A stretch of DNA of 49,442 nucleotides from assembly GCA_003142095.1 (NCBI GenBank), contig PLON01000057.1, positions 1 to 49,442 of the forward strand, written 5' to 3'. Below the pieces are notes generated by a model that was not told the origin of the DNA, ran no database searches, and worked only from the letters and a program-made list of their open reading frames with translations. Below, in pieces: positions 33,547 to 41,740 of the stretch; within the stretch, counting starts at the first letter, position 1, and each line of letters begins with the position of its first letter. Source of the stretch: Acidimicrobiaceae bacterium (GTDB lineage: Bacteria > Actinomycetota > Acidimicrobiia > Acidimicrobiales > RAAP-2). A program made the translations under genes and the position numbers.

Positions 33547-34852
33547 GACTTGGTCCTTCCTGCTCGAGCAAAGACTCGAAGGTGACCGCGACGTTCGCTT
33601 CGGCCGCGAGGGCCGCGAGTTGCCCTTCGTCGCGCCACTGGTCGAGCTCGGTGACGCGACGAAGCGCGGCGGCGCTCTCCTCGGGGTCGCCGACGCACTC
33701 AAAGGGCTTGTATGCGACGCCCACGCCCACGCCCACGCCGACGCCGACGAGGACTCGGAGCTGGTCACTGCGACGCTCGTCGCTCAGCGGTTCGTGATGG
33801 AAGATGTCGACGAGCGTCGCGCGCGAGAGAAACGGCGCGAGCATCAAATTGATAAAGAGGCACTTGTCGCACTCACCGCACCACGTATCGAGGCGTCGCT
33901 CGCGCGCTTGGGCGAAGGCCCGGTTGCAACTACGAAAGACGTGGTGGTACTGGGGGAGTTCGCTAAAGGTCTTCGCCACCCAGACCTCGCTTCGATCGCG
34001 CAGAAAACTGGCGACCGTGAGTTGATCGCCGAGGCGCTCGCTCAGTGCGTCGGCGATGAGGATTTCGGCGGCGAGAGATTTGCTCCACTGATGGTTGACC
34101 TCAAGGTCGTTCCAGAGAAGGTTCGCGGCCGAGGCGGAGTGCTCGTTGCTCATGACGACTCCGCCACGTCCTGACGCCACGGCCGCTACCGCCGCGAGCA
34201 AGGTCACCATGGCCGTGACCGGCACGTGGCCGTGGAAGAAGGAATCGTCGTCATTGAGTAGCTGTGCGTCAAGGTGGCGAGTCGCTCGTACGATCTCGAG
34301 ACCAGTGACCGCGGCCGTCTCTTCCAGCGGCGCAAAGGGACCACTCGAGGGACTCACGATGAAAAGGGTCTGATCGAGATGGTCGGCGAGCGTGGCGGTC
34401 GTCACGACCGAGTCGATGCCTCCGCCAAAAGGGACGAGTACGCGCTCGGGGTCGAGCGAGACGGGGGTGGCGACGACGTCGGTGCCCCCCGAAATAATCA
34501 CGTCGTCGAGCGGTAGGTCGTTGCGGTAGGCGAATTCTCCCAGCCCCTCGCGCAGAGCCGCCGCGAGGAGTCGCTCGCCGGCGGCGCCCAGTGGTGTCGC
34601 GCCCACGTCTACGCGTCGGGCGGCCCCGGCCTTGTAGTACGAGAGGCCCGCGACGAGAAACCACAGTTCTGCCACTGCACGCACGACCGGTCTGTCGAGA
34701 GTGCCGGCACCCTCAAAGACCACGGTCTCAACAAAAGCGCGACCGTCGAGCTCGTATGTCGCGCGCAGTGACGACTCGTCGAGCTCGAGGCTGACGTAGC
34801 GAAAGAGGTCGGCGCGGGGGTTGGTCGATACGTCGCTCATGGCGTTTCTCAT
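33521..34852 (-). CDS. murL: MurL, UDP-MurNAc-L-Ala-L-Glu epimerase
   Basis: 443 residues. A PP-loop-like motif FGGGIDSVVT (143-150), a second conserved block VMSNEHSASAANLLW and NHQWSKS, and a cysteine cluster C325/C328/C331 (CGECDKCLF) match MurL, known from Xanthomonas oryzae. MurL turns L-Glu into D-Glu after it has been attached to UDP-MurNAc-L-Ala, using ATP. The murD2-type ligase follows, and the pgeF-type gene precedes it with an ATGA overlap, which is why ATG 34852 is chosen. A run of Val-Gly dipeptides near residue 370 comes from a 6-base repeat. If murI is absent from this genome, this is its only route to D-Glu. Confidence 0.82.
   Translation of the reverse strand: MRNAMSDVSTNPRADLFRYVSLELDESSLRATYELDGRAFVETVVFEGAGTLDRPVVRAVAELWFLVAGLSYYKAGAARRVDVGATPLGAAGERLLAAALREGLGEFAYRNDLPLDDVIISGGTDVVATPVSLDPERVLVPFGGGIDSVVTTATLADHLDQTLFIVSPSSGPFAPLEETAAVTGLEIVRATRHLDAQLLNDDDSFFHGHVPVTAMVTLLAAVAAVASGRGGVVMSNEHSASAANLLWNDLEVNHQWSKSLAAEILIADALSERLGDQLTVASFLRDRSEVWVAKTFSELPQYHHVFRSCNRAFAQARERRLDTWCGECDKCLFINLMLAPFLSRATLVDIFHHEPLSDERRSDQLRVLVGVGVGVGVGVAYKPFECVGDPEESAAALRRVTELDQWRDEGQLAALAAEANVAVTFESLLEQEGPSRVPAHWLR
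33715..33750. repeat. Six-base tandem repeat inside murL
   Basis: Six copies of CSACGM (three exact CCACGC, flanked by CGACGC/CGACGA). On the coding strand they give a Val-Gly run in MurL. Changes in copy number would add or remove two residues without a frameshift. Confidence 0.75.
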
Positions 34853-35613
34853 GCTACGACTCGTTTCGCGACAATCGCGAAGCGACCGCAGGGACGTTGC
34901 GCGCGGTCGCTGAAGAAGACCTCACCACCGTCGGTGACGTCGCGACTGCGCACGATGCGATCGTCCACCACGCCGGCGTCGAGGAGTTGACGAGTTGCGA
35001 CGAGACGGAGATCGAGCCGAGAGCGATCATCTCCGTCAGGGGTAAGGGCTCCTGGCACGCTCGTGAAGTAGCGCGCCACGTCGGGCCCCACTTGGTAGCG
35101 CTCTTTTGAGATGGATGGTCCAATAAACGCGTGCGTCGCACGGGTGTCGAATCCTTCGAGGGCGCGCGCGATGATCCCAACTTCGAGTCCGCGCCAACCC
35201 GCGTGCACGAGTGCCACCCGCCCCGAGGATGCGTCGACAAGGGCGAGGGGCACACAGTCCGCGACGAGTATGGCCAGCGCGAGCGCTGGCGAGTCGGTGA
35301 CGAGTGCGTCCGCTTCGCTGGCGTCGGTGACGGACCCGCCGTCGAGAACGCGCGCGCCGTGCACTTGGCGGACTGTGACGAAGTGATCGGTGTCAACGCC
35401 GGTCGCGTGGGCCACGAGCGCTCGATTCTCACGTACGCAGTCCTCGTCGTCGCCGACGTGATCGCCGAGGTTGAGCGATTCGAAGGGGCCAGCGCTCACG
35501 CCGTTGAATCGGTCGGTCACGAAGACGTCCACACCGAGTTCGGCCAGGTTGGCCGCCGGATACACGGTCAACGTATCGCGCTGTTGCGCGCTCAGCGTTA
35601 CGTCTCTTGGCAC
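34849..35613 (-). CDS. pgeF: PgeF/YfiH-type peptidoglycan editing factor (Cu-oxidase_4)
   Basis: Up to 254 residues. Fold and sites of the YfiH/YlmD laccase-domain family: FNGVSAGPFESLNLGDHVG near the start and the metal/catalytic set H85 (VRQVHG), C120 (ILVADCVPLALVD) and H137 (ALVHAGWRG). In E. coli this protein prevents L-Ser from replacing L-Ala in the stem peptide. Its position directly before murL and murD2, with an overlap, supports a role in that step. The GTG start at 35613 lies 16 bases inside the Fur-type gene; the TTG at 35571 is another option. Older names call it polyphenol oxidase. Confidence 0.85.
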   Translation of the reverse strand: MPRDVTLSAQQRDTLTVYPAANLAELGVDVFVTDRFNGVSAGPFESLNLGDHVGDDEDCVRENRALVAHATGVDTDHFVTVRQVHGARVLDGGSVTDASEADALVTDSPALALAILVADCVPLALVDASSGRVALVHAGWRGLEVGIIARALEGFDTRATHAFIGPSISKERYQVGPDVARYFTSVPGALTPDGDDRSRLDLRLVATRQLLDAGVVDDRIVRSRDVTDGGEVFFSDRAQRPCGRFAIVAKRVVA

Positions 35614-36086
35614 GCGGCGCAGTGTCCGATGACGTCGAGGGCGTGTGACGTAGCCCGAAAGCCCTGCTGGCGTGCCAGCTCGTCCACCATGGCGCTCACG
35701 GTTCTCTCAAAGTCCGAGGTGGGCGTGACGTCGATGACGCGCCCGCACGACGAGCAGAGCAGGTGGTGGTGATGGTGCGTGAGGTCTTCGGCTAGTTCGA
35801 AGCGCGCAAACTCGTCGTTGGCCGCGATGCGCCGCACGACGCCCGCGACCTGAAGATCCGACAAGTGGCGATAGGCGGAGCTGCGTGGGACGTCGGGGAT
35901 AGCGTGGGCGATGTCCGAGATGCTGAGAGGCCGACCGGACGTGGCGAGGAGTTCGACAACGGCCTGGCGGCCGGGGGTGTAGCGCTGGTCGATTCGGTGC
36001 AGGTGCACCTCCACGAGTTCGTGGAGTTCGTCGTGAGACGAGTCGACGTGGGCGTCGTGGCTCTCGCGGTGGACGGGGCGAATCAT
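35598..36086 (-). CDS. Fur-family metal regulator, probably Zur-like
   Basis: 162 residues from ATG 36086, preceded by AAGGAG. Winged helix: RYTPGRQAVVELLATSGRPLS and SSAYRHLSDLQVAGVV. The metal site HHHHHLLCSSCG and the second CxxC near the end (GHCAACQE) form structural and sensing sites. It is divergent from a zinc-type ABC importer over 72 bases holding a perfect palindrome, so it probably represses that importer when metal is plentiful. Zinc is the likely effector, but Mn or Fe cannot be ruled out. Its 3' end overlaps pgeF. Confidence 0.87.
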   Translation of the reverse strand: MIRPVHRESHDAHVDSSHDELHELVEVHLHRIDQRYTPGRQAVVELLATSGRPLSISDIAHAIPDVPRSSAYRHLSDLQVAGVVRRIAANDEFARFELAEDLTHHHHHLLCSSCGRVIDVTPTSDFERTVSAMVDELARQQGFRATSHALDVIGHCAACQET

Positions 36087-36122
36087 GGCCACAATCTCCT
36101 TAATCATCGTTTACGTTCTCAA

Positions 36123-36158
36123 TTGTAATGAGACTCAGTCTCAATCTACACTTTTCTT
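36123..36158 (+). promoter_or_regulatory. Metal-importer promoter with palindromic operator, leaderless
   Basis: -35-like TTGTAA (36123-36128) and -10-like TACACT (36147-36152) are 18 bases apart. The perfect palindrome TGAGACT-C-AGTCTCA (36129-36143) fills that gap. Transcription would start at about 36158-36159, on the ATG itself, and there is no ribosome-binding site. The palindrome is the expected operator of the divergent Fur-family gene; it differs from the AT-rich classical Fur and Zur boxes. Confidence 0.65.
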
Positions 36159-37103
36159 ATGACCACGAACAGATCACTGATAGCGGCGCGAACGGTGCTT
36201 GCCGTGGCGCTTCTGGTAATCGGCGTTGCAATCTCGACGGTTTTGATACGCCCGGCGTCGGCCGGTGGCAGGGCCCACGTCATTGTTGCCATCGGTGCCG
36301 AGAATGAATACGCCAACGTGTTGAGCCAGATCGGCGGCAAGTATGTCTCGGTGTCGGCGATCCTGAAGAACCCGAACACCGACCCGCACACCTTCGAGGC
36401 GAGCGCGAGTGTCGCGGAGGAGGTCTCGAAGGCGCAACTGATCGTGCAGAACGGAGTGGGCTACGACAGCTTCATGAACAACATTGAGGCCGCCTCGCCG
36501 AACTCGAAGCGCAAAATCATCACCGTCCAAGACGTACTCGGCCTCCCGACCGATGCGCCCAATCCGCACCTCTGGTACAAGCCAACGACGATGCCCGCCG
36601 TGGCGAAGGTCATGGCGAAGGACCTCGACAAACTCGCCCCGAGCCACGCCGCGTACTTTGACGCGAACCTCAAGACCTTCGACGCCTCGCTGAAACCGTG
36701 GCTCACGGCCATCGCGACCTTTAAGGCGAAGTACCCTCACACGCCAGTCGCGGTGACCGAACCGGTCGTCGACTATCTTCTCCAAGCGATGGGCGCCAAC
36801 GTTCTCACTCCCTTCGTCTTCCAGGCCGACATCATGAACGGCGTCGACCCGGCCCCGGAAGACATCACGCTCGAGGACAACCTCTTCACCAAGCACAAGG
36901 TCAAGCTCTTTTGCTACAACCAGCAGGTGGTCGACGCACTGACGACGTCTATTCGCCACGCGGCTGAGAGCTCCCACATACCGGTCGTGGGCGTGTACGA
37001 AACGATGCCGACCCCGGGCTATGACTACCAGACGTGGATGCTGGCCGAAGTGAAGGCGATTGAGTCGGCCGTTACGACTGCAAAATCGACGCAGAAAATA
37101 TGA
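36159..37103 (+). CDS. znuA: Zinc/manganese ABC importer, substrate-binding protein
   Basis: 314 residues. Signal peptide with hydrophobic core VLAVALLVIGVAISTVLI, cleaved around RPASAGG, with no lipobox Cys. Cluster A-I binding protein: metal-ligand His in NPNTDPHTFEAS and in NPHLWYKP, later acidic ligands near DITLED. A His-rich loop typical of many ZnuA proteins is absent. First gene of the importer operon; the stop overlaps the ATPase start (ATGA). Zinc is inferred from the neighbouring Fur-type regulator. Confidence 0.87.
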   Translation: MTTNRSLIAARTVLAVALLVIGVAISTVLIRPASAGGRAHVIVAIGAENEYANVLSQIGGKYVSVSAILKNPNTDPHTFEASASVAEEVSKAQLIVQNGVGYDSFMNNIEAASPNSKRKIITVQDVLGLPTDAPNPHLWYKPTTMPAVAKVMAKDLDKLAPSHAAYFDANLKTFDASLKPWLTAIATFKAKYPHTPVAVTEPVVDYLLQAMGANVLTPFVFQADIMNGVDPAPEDITLEDNLFTKHKVKLFCYNQQVVDALTTSIRHAAESSHIPVVGVYETMPTPGYDYQTWMLAEVKAIESAVTTAKSTQKI

Positions 37104-37915
37104 GCGACGCCCCCGTTCTCGAAGTCGACCACGTCAGCGTCAGCTTCGGGGGACGAACGATCCTCGACGAAGTGAGTTTCGACGTGCAACGCGGCGAGTT
37201 CACCGGGCTGATCGGATCCAATGGCGTCGGGAAGACGACGTTGCTGCGCGCGATCTTGGGACTCCAGCGTCTCGCCAGTGGTGAGATTCGTGTCGAGGGA
37301 GAGGCGCTGTCACGTCATAACCACCGGCTCGGCTACGTGCCGCAAAAGGTCGTTCTCGACGTGGACATCCCTATGCGCGCGCGCGATTTCGTGGCCCTTG
37401 GACTCGACGCGCAACGTTTCGGGTTTTCTCGGCGCACGACGGCCCAACGCGATCGAGTCGACGAGATCCTGCGCGACGTCGACGCCGAGCGCTTTGCCGA
37501 CAGTCGCGTCGGCAGCCTCTCGGGAGGTGAGCAACAGCGAGTCCTCATCGCCCACGCTCTCGTCGGTGAGCCCTCCTTGCTCCTGCTCGACGAACCGCTC
37601 GCGAACCTGGACCCGAAGAGCGTCCAGGAGATCGTGTCGTTGCTGCACCGCGTGGCGAATGATCATGACGTAGCCGTGTTGCTCTCGGCGCACGAGATGA
37701 ACGCGCTGTTGCCCGTCATGGATCGCATTGTCTACGTGACGAACGGGCGCGCGGCGAGTGGCACAACCGACGAGGTCGTCCAGTCCGACGTACTGAGTGC
37801 GCTCTACGGGCACCACGTCGACGTGTTGAAGTTGCACGGGCGTGTGCTGGTGATCGCCGAACCCGGTCAAGACGACGCGGAGATTCCCCAGCACCCGACG
37901 CTCACCGTGAACTGA
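37100..37915 (+). CDS. znuC: Zinc-type ABC importer, ATPase
   Basis: 271 residues. Walker A LIGSNGVGKTTLLRAI, signature SLSGGEQQRVLIAHAL, Walker B LLLLDEPLANLD, and the switch His in LLSAHEMNAL. Close to ZnuC/MntB/AztA-type ATPases. Translationally coupled to the binding protein; followed after five bases by the first permease. Confidence 0.9.
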   Translation: MSDAPVLEVDHVSVSFGGRTILDEVSFDVQRGEFTGLIGSNGVGKTTLLRAILGLQRLASGEIRVEGEALSRHNHRLGYVPQKVVLDVDIPMRARDFVALGLDAQRFGFSRRTTAQRDRVDEILRDVDAERFADSRVGSLSGGEQQRVLIAHALVGEPSLLLLDEPLANLDPKSVQEIVSLLHRVANDHDVAVLLSAHEMNALLPVMDRIVYVTNGRAASGTTDEVVQSDVLSALYGHHVDVLKLHGRVLVIAEPGQDDAEIPQHPTLTVN

Positions 37916-37920
37916 GCGGC

Positions 37921-38826
37921 GTGCACTACCTCTTCGAACCCGGCTTCTTTTCCAGCAGTCCGGTTCGCGTGGCTTTCGCCATCGGTGCGGTGAGCGCCAT
38001 CGTGTCGGCCATCGTCGGAGTCTTTACCGTCATGCGCGGTCAGTCGTTCGCGGGTCACGCCCTCTCCGACGTCGCCACGACCGGTGGCTCGGGCGCCTTC
38101 TTCTTCAATCTCAGTCCGCTCGTGGGGTTTCTTGGCGCCGGTGTTCTCGGTGCCGGCGCCATGGAAGCCGTTGGCGTGCAGCGTCTGCGCGGTCGAGACG
38201 TGGCGACGGGCATCGTGCTCGGCTTCGCGACGGGGCTCGCCGCGCTGTTTTTGTATCTCGACACGACGAAGAGTGCGACGACCGGCGTCTCCCAACAGAT
38301 CCTGTTCGGGTCGATCTTCACGCTCGACCCTTCGACGATTCCGCTCGTCGTCGTCATGAGTGTCATCACCCTGGGTGTCCTCGCGGTGATCTTTCGTCCG
38401 CTTCTGCTGAGTTCGATCAGCCCCGACCTGGCCGCGGCCCGAGGTATCTCGGTTCGCGTCATAGGACTTCTCTTCATGCTCGCTCTCGCCGTCGCGGTGG
38501 GCCTCTCCTCGATCGCCGTTGGTTCACTTCTCTCGACCGCCCTCTTGATCGGACCGGCAGCGACGGCACTGCGTCTCACGAGAAACCTGCGCAGCGCGCT
38601 CATCGTCGCGGGCGCGCTCGGGGTCGCGGCGACGTGGGTCGGGATCATTCTCGCGTACGACAGTTTTTATTGGTTCACCTCGAGCCAGGGTCTGCCCGTC
38701 AGTTTTTTCATTGTGGCGCTGATCTTCTTGGGCTATCTCCTCTCGGGACTACCCGCCGTTCGCCGACGCACGAGTAGTCCGACGGCCGCGGCGCCAACGC
38801 ATTCGTTGGAAAGAGTGGCGGGCTGA
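37921..38826 (+). CDS. znuB: Zinc-type ABC importer, permease 1
   Basis: 301 residues, GTG start, eight or nine helices. ABC-3 family features: VFTVMRGQSFAGHALSDVAT near the start and the coupling stretch DLAAARGISVRVIGLLFM. A 20-residue Ser/Thr/Ala tail follows the last helix. Its stop shares one base with the start of a second, only distantly similar permease, so the channel may be a heterodimer. Confidence 0.88.
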   Translation: MHYLFEPGFFSSSPVRVAFAIGAVSAIVSAIVGVFTVMRGQSFAGHALSDVATTGGSGAFFFNLSPLVGFLGAGVLGAGAMEAVGVQRLRGRDVATGIVLGFATGLAALFLYLDTTKSATTGVSQQILFGSIFTLDPSTIPLVVVMSVITLGVLAVIFRPLLLSSISPDLAAARGISVRVIGLLFMLALAVAVGLSSIAVGSLLSTALLIGPAATALRLTRNLRSALIVAGALGVAATWVGIILAYDSFYWFTSSQGLPVSFFIVALIFLGYLLSGLPAVRRRTSSPTAAAPTHSLERVAG

Positions 38827-39659
38827 TGTTTTCGAGCTTCATGGTCAACGCGTGGCTGATCGGTTCGATCGTCGCGATCGTTGCCGGTGTCCTAGGCTTT
38901 TTCGTCGTGATGCGCGGCTCGGCCTTCGCGGCGCACGCCATTCCGAACGGTGCTTTCGCCGGCGCCGCGGGGGCCAACCTGATTGGCGTGAATCCACTCG
39001 TCGGCCTCGGCGTCTTCTCGTTGGCGGCGGCTCTCGGCATCGCCAAACTCTCACGCCGTGGTCGTGCGGACGCGGTGACGGCCCTCGCACTCGTCTTGAT
39101 GCTGGCCCTCGGCGCCGCGTTCCTCAGCCAGAGCACCGAATACGAGCCGGCGATCTTCTCGCTCTTGTTCGGCGAGATTCTCGGCGTGAGTGCGAGCCAG
39201 CTCTGGCCGGTGATTGTGCTCGGTGCGGTGTGCGTTATCGCCGTCGCGGTGTTGTATCGACCTCTGCTGCTGGCCTCTATTGCGCCGGAGATCGCGGCAG
39301 CGAGAGGTCTTCGACCCGAACGACTCGAAGTGATCTTTCTTGTCGTGTTGGCGTGCGCGACGACGATGACCGTTCCGGTCGTGGGAGCTCTTTTGATCTT
39401 CACGTTGATGATCGGACCCCCGGCCGCCGCGCGGTTCTTTAGTGATCGAGCGCTCGTGGTGATGGGTCTCTCGGTCGTCATTGCGCTGTTCACCATCTGG
39501 GGCGCGCTCGCGTGCTCGTTCACTACGAACTGGCCGGTCGGCTTTTACGTTGGCGCCTACAGCGCAGCGTGGTTTGTGATCGGTCGGCTCTACGTCGCTT
39601 GGCGCCGGGCGCGCGGTCCACGTCGTCGCACGAGTGTTCTCTCAGAGACGTCGCGCTGA
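38826..39659 (+). CDS. Zinc-type ABC importer, permease 2
   Basis: 277 residues. Also ABC-3 family: GFFVVMRGSAFAAHAIPNGA and EIAAARGLRPERLEVIFL line up with the same motifs in the preceding permease. Duplicated permease genes occur in Mn/Zn importers of the MntCD or TroCD type. The short basic tail ends 20 bases before tilS, which continues on the same strand, so readthrough into the tilS-fol operon is possible. Confidence 0.87.
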   Translation: MFSSFMVNAWLIGSIVAIVAGVLGFFVVMRGSAFAAHAIPNGAFAGAAGANLIGVNPLVGLGVFSLAAALGIAKLSRRGRADAVTALALVLMLALGAAFLSQSTEYEPAIFSLLFGEILGVSASQLWPVIVLGAVCVIAVAVLYRPLLLASIAPEIAAARGLRPERLEVIFLVVLACATTMTVPVVGALLIFTLMIGPPAAARFFSDRALVVMGLSVVIALFTIWGALACSFTTNWPVGFYVGAYSAAWFVIGRLYVAWRRARGPRRRTSVLSETSR

Positions 39660-39679
39660 GGGGGTCGTAACCTAAGGGC

Positions 39680-40594
39680 GTGAAGCCCGCGCAGGAACTA
39701 CTGAACGCGTGTACGTTCCCTTTGGCGGGAGAAGTCGATCTTGCCGTGTCGGGTGGACCGGACTCGCTCGGTCTCTTGCTCCTCGCACTTGACGCTGGTC
39801 TCGATGTGCGCGTGCACCACGTGGATCATCACGCGCGCGCGGCCAGCACGGCCGACGCCGAGTTCGTGGTCGCGGTGGGCGCTACGTTCGACGTGCCGGT
39901 CGTCGTGCATGACGTAGAGGTAGCCCCCGGAACGAACTTCGAAGCTCGTGCGAGAAGCGAACGACGTCGCGTCTTGCCGCCGGGATGTCTCACGGGCCAC
40001 ACCATGGACGACCTCGCCGAAACCGTGCTGTTGAACATGATCCGCGGCGCCGGACTCGACGGTCTGTCGCCACTCGTGAACGATCCCACGAAACCGCTGG
40101 TGCGACTTCGCCGCAGTGACGTCGCGGCACTCGTGGGCGAACGCGGGCTTGAGGCGCGACACGACGAATCGAACGATGACCTCGCGTATCGACGCAATCG
40201 CGTTCGCCACCAGTTGATGCCACTGCTCTCGGAGGTCGCCGAACGCGACGTGGTGCCGCTCCTCGCGCGTCAGGCCCACGTGCTGTATGACGACCGGGCC
40301 TGGCTCGATTCTCTCGTCGAGGAGGACGCGTTGCGCGCGCTAGACGAGGTGGATTGTCGCGAACTTCGCGAGTGGCCCCGCGCGCGACTTCGTCGCTGGC
40401 TGCGTGCGCAACTCGGCGTCGTCGACGAACTCGGCGAGTCACATCCGCCGAGCAGCGCCGAGATCGAGCGAGCCCTGCGCGTCGTTGACGGTGAGGTCGT
40501 CGCCACCGAGTTACAAGGTGGTCGACGGCTGTCGCGCAGCGCGCAACGTCTCGCGCTCGAAGGTGGCTCCACTACGCTGACCAGTCATGGATAG
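39680..40594 (+). CDS. tilS: tRNA(Ile)-lysidine synthetase
   Basis: 304 residues, GTG start. N-type ATP pyrophosphatase loop LAVSGGPDSLGLLLLAL, then HHVDHHAR, LTGHTMDDLAETVLLNMIRG and the RRNRVRHQLMPLL motif. It attaches lysine to C34 of tRNA-Ile(CAU), letting it read AUA. Short form with little of the C-terminal domain, as in other actinobacteria. The last eight bases overlap hpt, the standard tilS-hpt pair. Confidence 0.93.
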   Translation: MKPAQELLNACTFPLAGEVDLAVSGGPDSLGLLLLALDAGLDVRVHHVDHHARAASTADAEFVVAVGATFDVPVVVHDVEVAPGTNFEARARSERRRVLPPGCLTGHTMDDLAETVLLNMIRGAGLDGLSPLVNDPTKPLVRLRRSDVAALVGERGLEARHDESNDDLAYRRNRVRHQLMPLLSEVAERDVVPLLARQAHVLYDDRAWLDSLVEEDALRALDEVDCRELREWPRARLRRWLRAQLGVVDELGESHPPSSAEIERALRVVDGEVVATELQGGRRLSRSAQRLALEGGSTTLTSHG

Positions 40595-41156
40595 GCATTC
40601 ACCGCACGACTTCACCGCCAAATGGGCTCAAGACGTTCTCGGCGAGGTCGTGGTCTCGGCGAAAGAGGTGCACGACCGCGTCGAGGAACTCGGCCGCCAG
40701 ATCACCCTCGACTACGCCGAAAATCCGCCGCTTTTAGTCTGTGTGCTGAAGGGCGCGATTAACTTCATGGCCGACCTGATGCGAGCCATAGAGCTACCGG
40801 TCGAAGTCGACTTCATGGCGGTCTCCTCTTACGGCGCCGCCACCAAGACGAGCGGAGTCGTGCGTATCGTGAAGGACCTCGACGTGGACCTCACGAATCG
40901 CCACGTCGTCATTGTTGAAGACGTTGTCGACTCCGGGCTCACGCTCAACTATCTGCGTCAGTACCTTGGCGCGCGCAGCCCCGCGAGCCTTGAAGTCTGC
41001 GCCCTGCTCTTGAAAGAAGGCGAGCAGCGCGTGGAGCAGTTGCTCAAATACGTGGGCTTCACGATACCGGCCGACTTTGTCGTTGGCTACGGGCTCGACG
41101 TCCACGAGCGCTACCGCAACCTCGACGCGATCTACACCTACGTCGGCGAGGTCTAA
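40587..41156 (+). CDS. hpt: Hypoxanthine phosphoribosyltransferase
   Basis: 189 residues. PRPP-binding motif HVVIVEDVVDSGLTLNYL, pyrophosphate loop LLVCVLKGAINFMADL, and the purine-site region ADFVVGYGLDVHERYRNL. It salvages hypoxanthine and guanine to IMP and GMP. The ftsH gene commonly found between hpt and folE in actinobacteria is missing here. GTG of folE starts two bases after the stop. Confidence 0.95.
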   Translation: MDRHSPHDFTAKWAQDVLGEVVVSAKEVHDRVEELGRQITLDYAENPPLLVCVLKGAINFMADLMRAIELPVEVDFMAVSSYGAATKTSGVVRIVKDLDVDLTNRHVVIVEDVVDSGLTLNYLRQYLGARSPASLEVCALLLKEGEQRVEQLLKYVGFTIPADFVVGYGLDVHERYRNLDAIYTYVGEV

Positions 41157-41158
41157 GC

Positions 41159-41740
41159 GTGGTTGACCAACCGCGGGTGCAAGAACTGATTCGCGAGCTG
41201 CTCGAAGCGATCGGTGAAGACCCGACGCGTGAAGGACTGCGCGAGACCCCGCGACGCGTCGCCGAGATGTACGGCGAACTCTTTACGGGCATCGAGAGCG
41301 ATCCGGGCGAACACCTTCACGTTCGCTTCGAGGCCGGACACGACGAGATGGTCATGGTGCGCGACATTCCCTTCACGTCGCTCTGCGAACACCATCTCGT
41401 CCCGTTCGTGGGCTTGACCCACGTGGCCTACCTGCCGGCGGCCGACGGACGCATCACCGGATTGTCAAAATTGGCCCGCATGGTCGAGGGCTTCGCCCGG
41501 CGCTTGCAGGTGCAAGAGCGCATGACCACGCAGATCGTCGAAGCGATGGAGAAAGAACTGCAACCCCGCGGTTCGATCGTCGTCATCGAGGCCGAGCACT
41601 TTTGCATGTCGATGCGCGGAGTAAAAAAGGAGGGCATGACGACCGTGACCTCCGCGGTGCGCGGCGTGTTTCGTGACGACGCCAGAACCCGGGCCGAGGC
41701 CCTGCAGTACATCCATCAACGAAGGTCTACGTGGCGCTGA
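41159..41740 (+). CDS. folE: GTP cyclohydrolase I
   Basis: 193 residues, GTG start. Zinc ligands in SLCEHHLVPF and the later Cys in EAEHFCMSMRG, plus the GTP-site GLSKLARMVEGFARRLQVQE. First step of folate synthesis, GTP to dihydroneopterin triphosphate. Overlaps folP by 10 bases. First of the folate block folE-folP-x-folB-folK. Confidence 0.96.
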   Translation: MVDQPRVQELIRELLEAIGEDPTREGLRETPRRVAEMYGELFTGIESDPGEHLHVRFEAGHDEMVMVRDIPFTSLCEHHLVPFVGLTHVAYLPAADGRITGLSKLARMVEGFARRLQVQERMTTQIVEAMEKELQPRGSIVVIEAEHFCMSMRGVKKEGMTTVTSAVRGVFRDDARTRAEALQYIHQRRSTWR

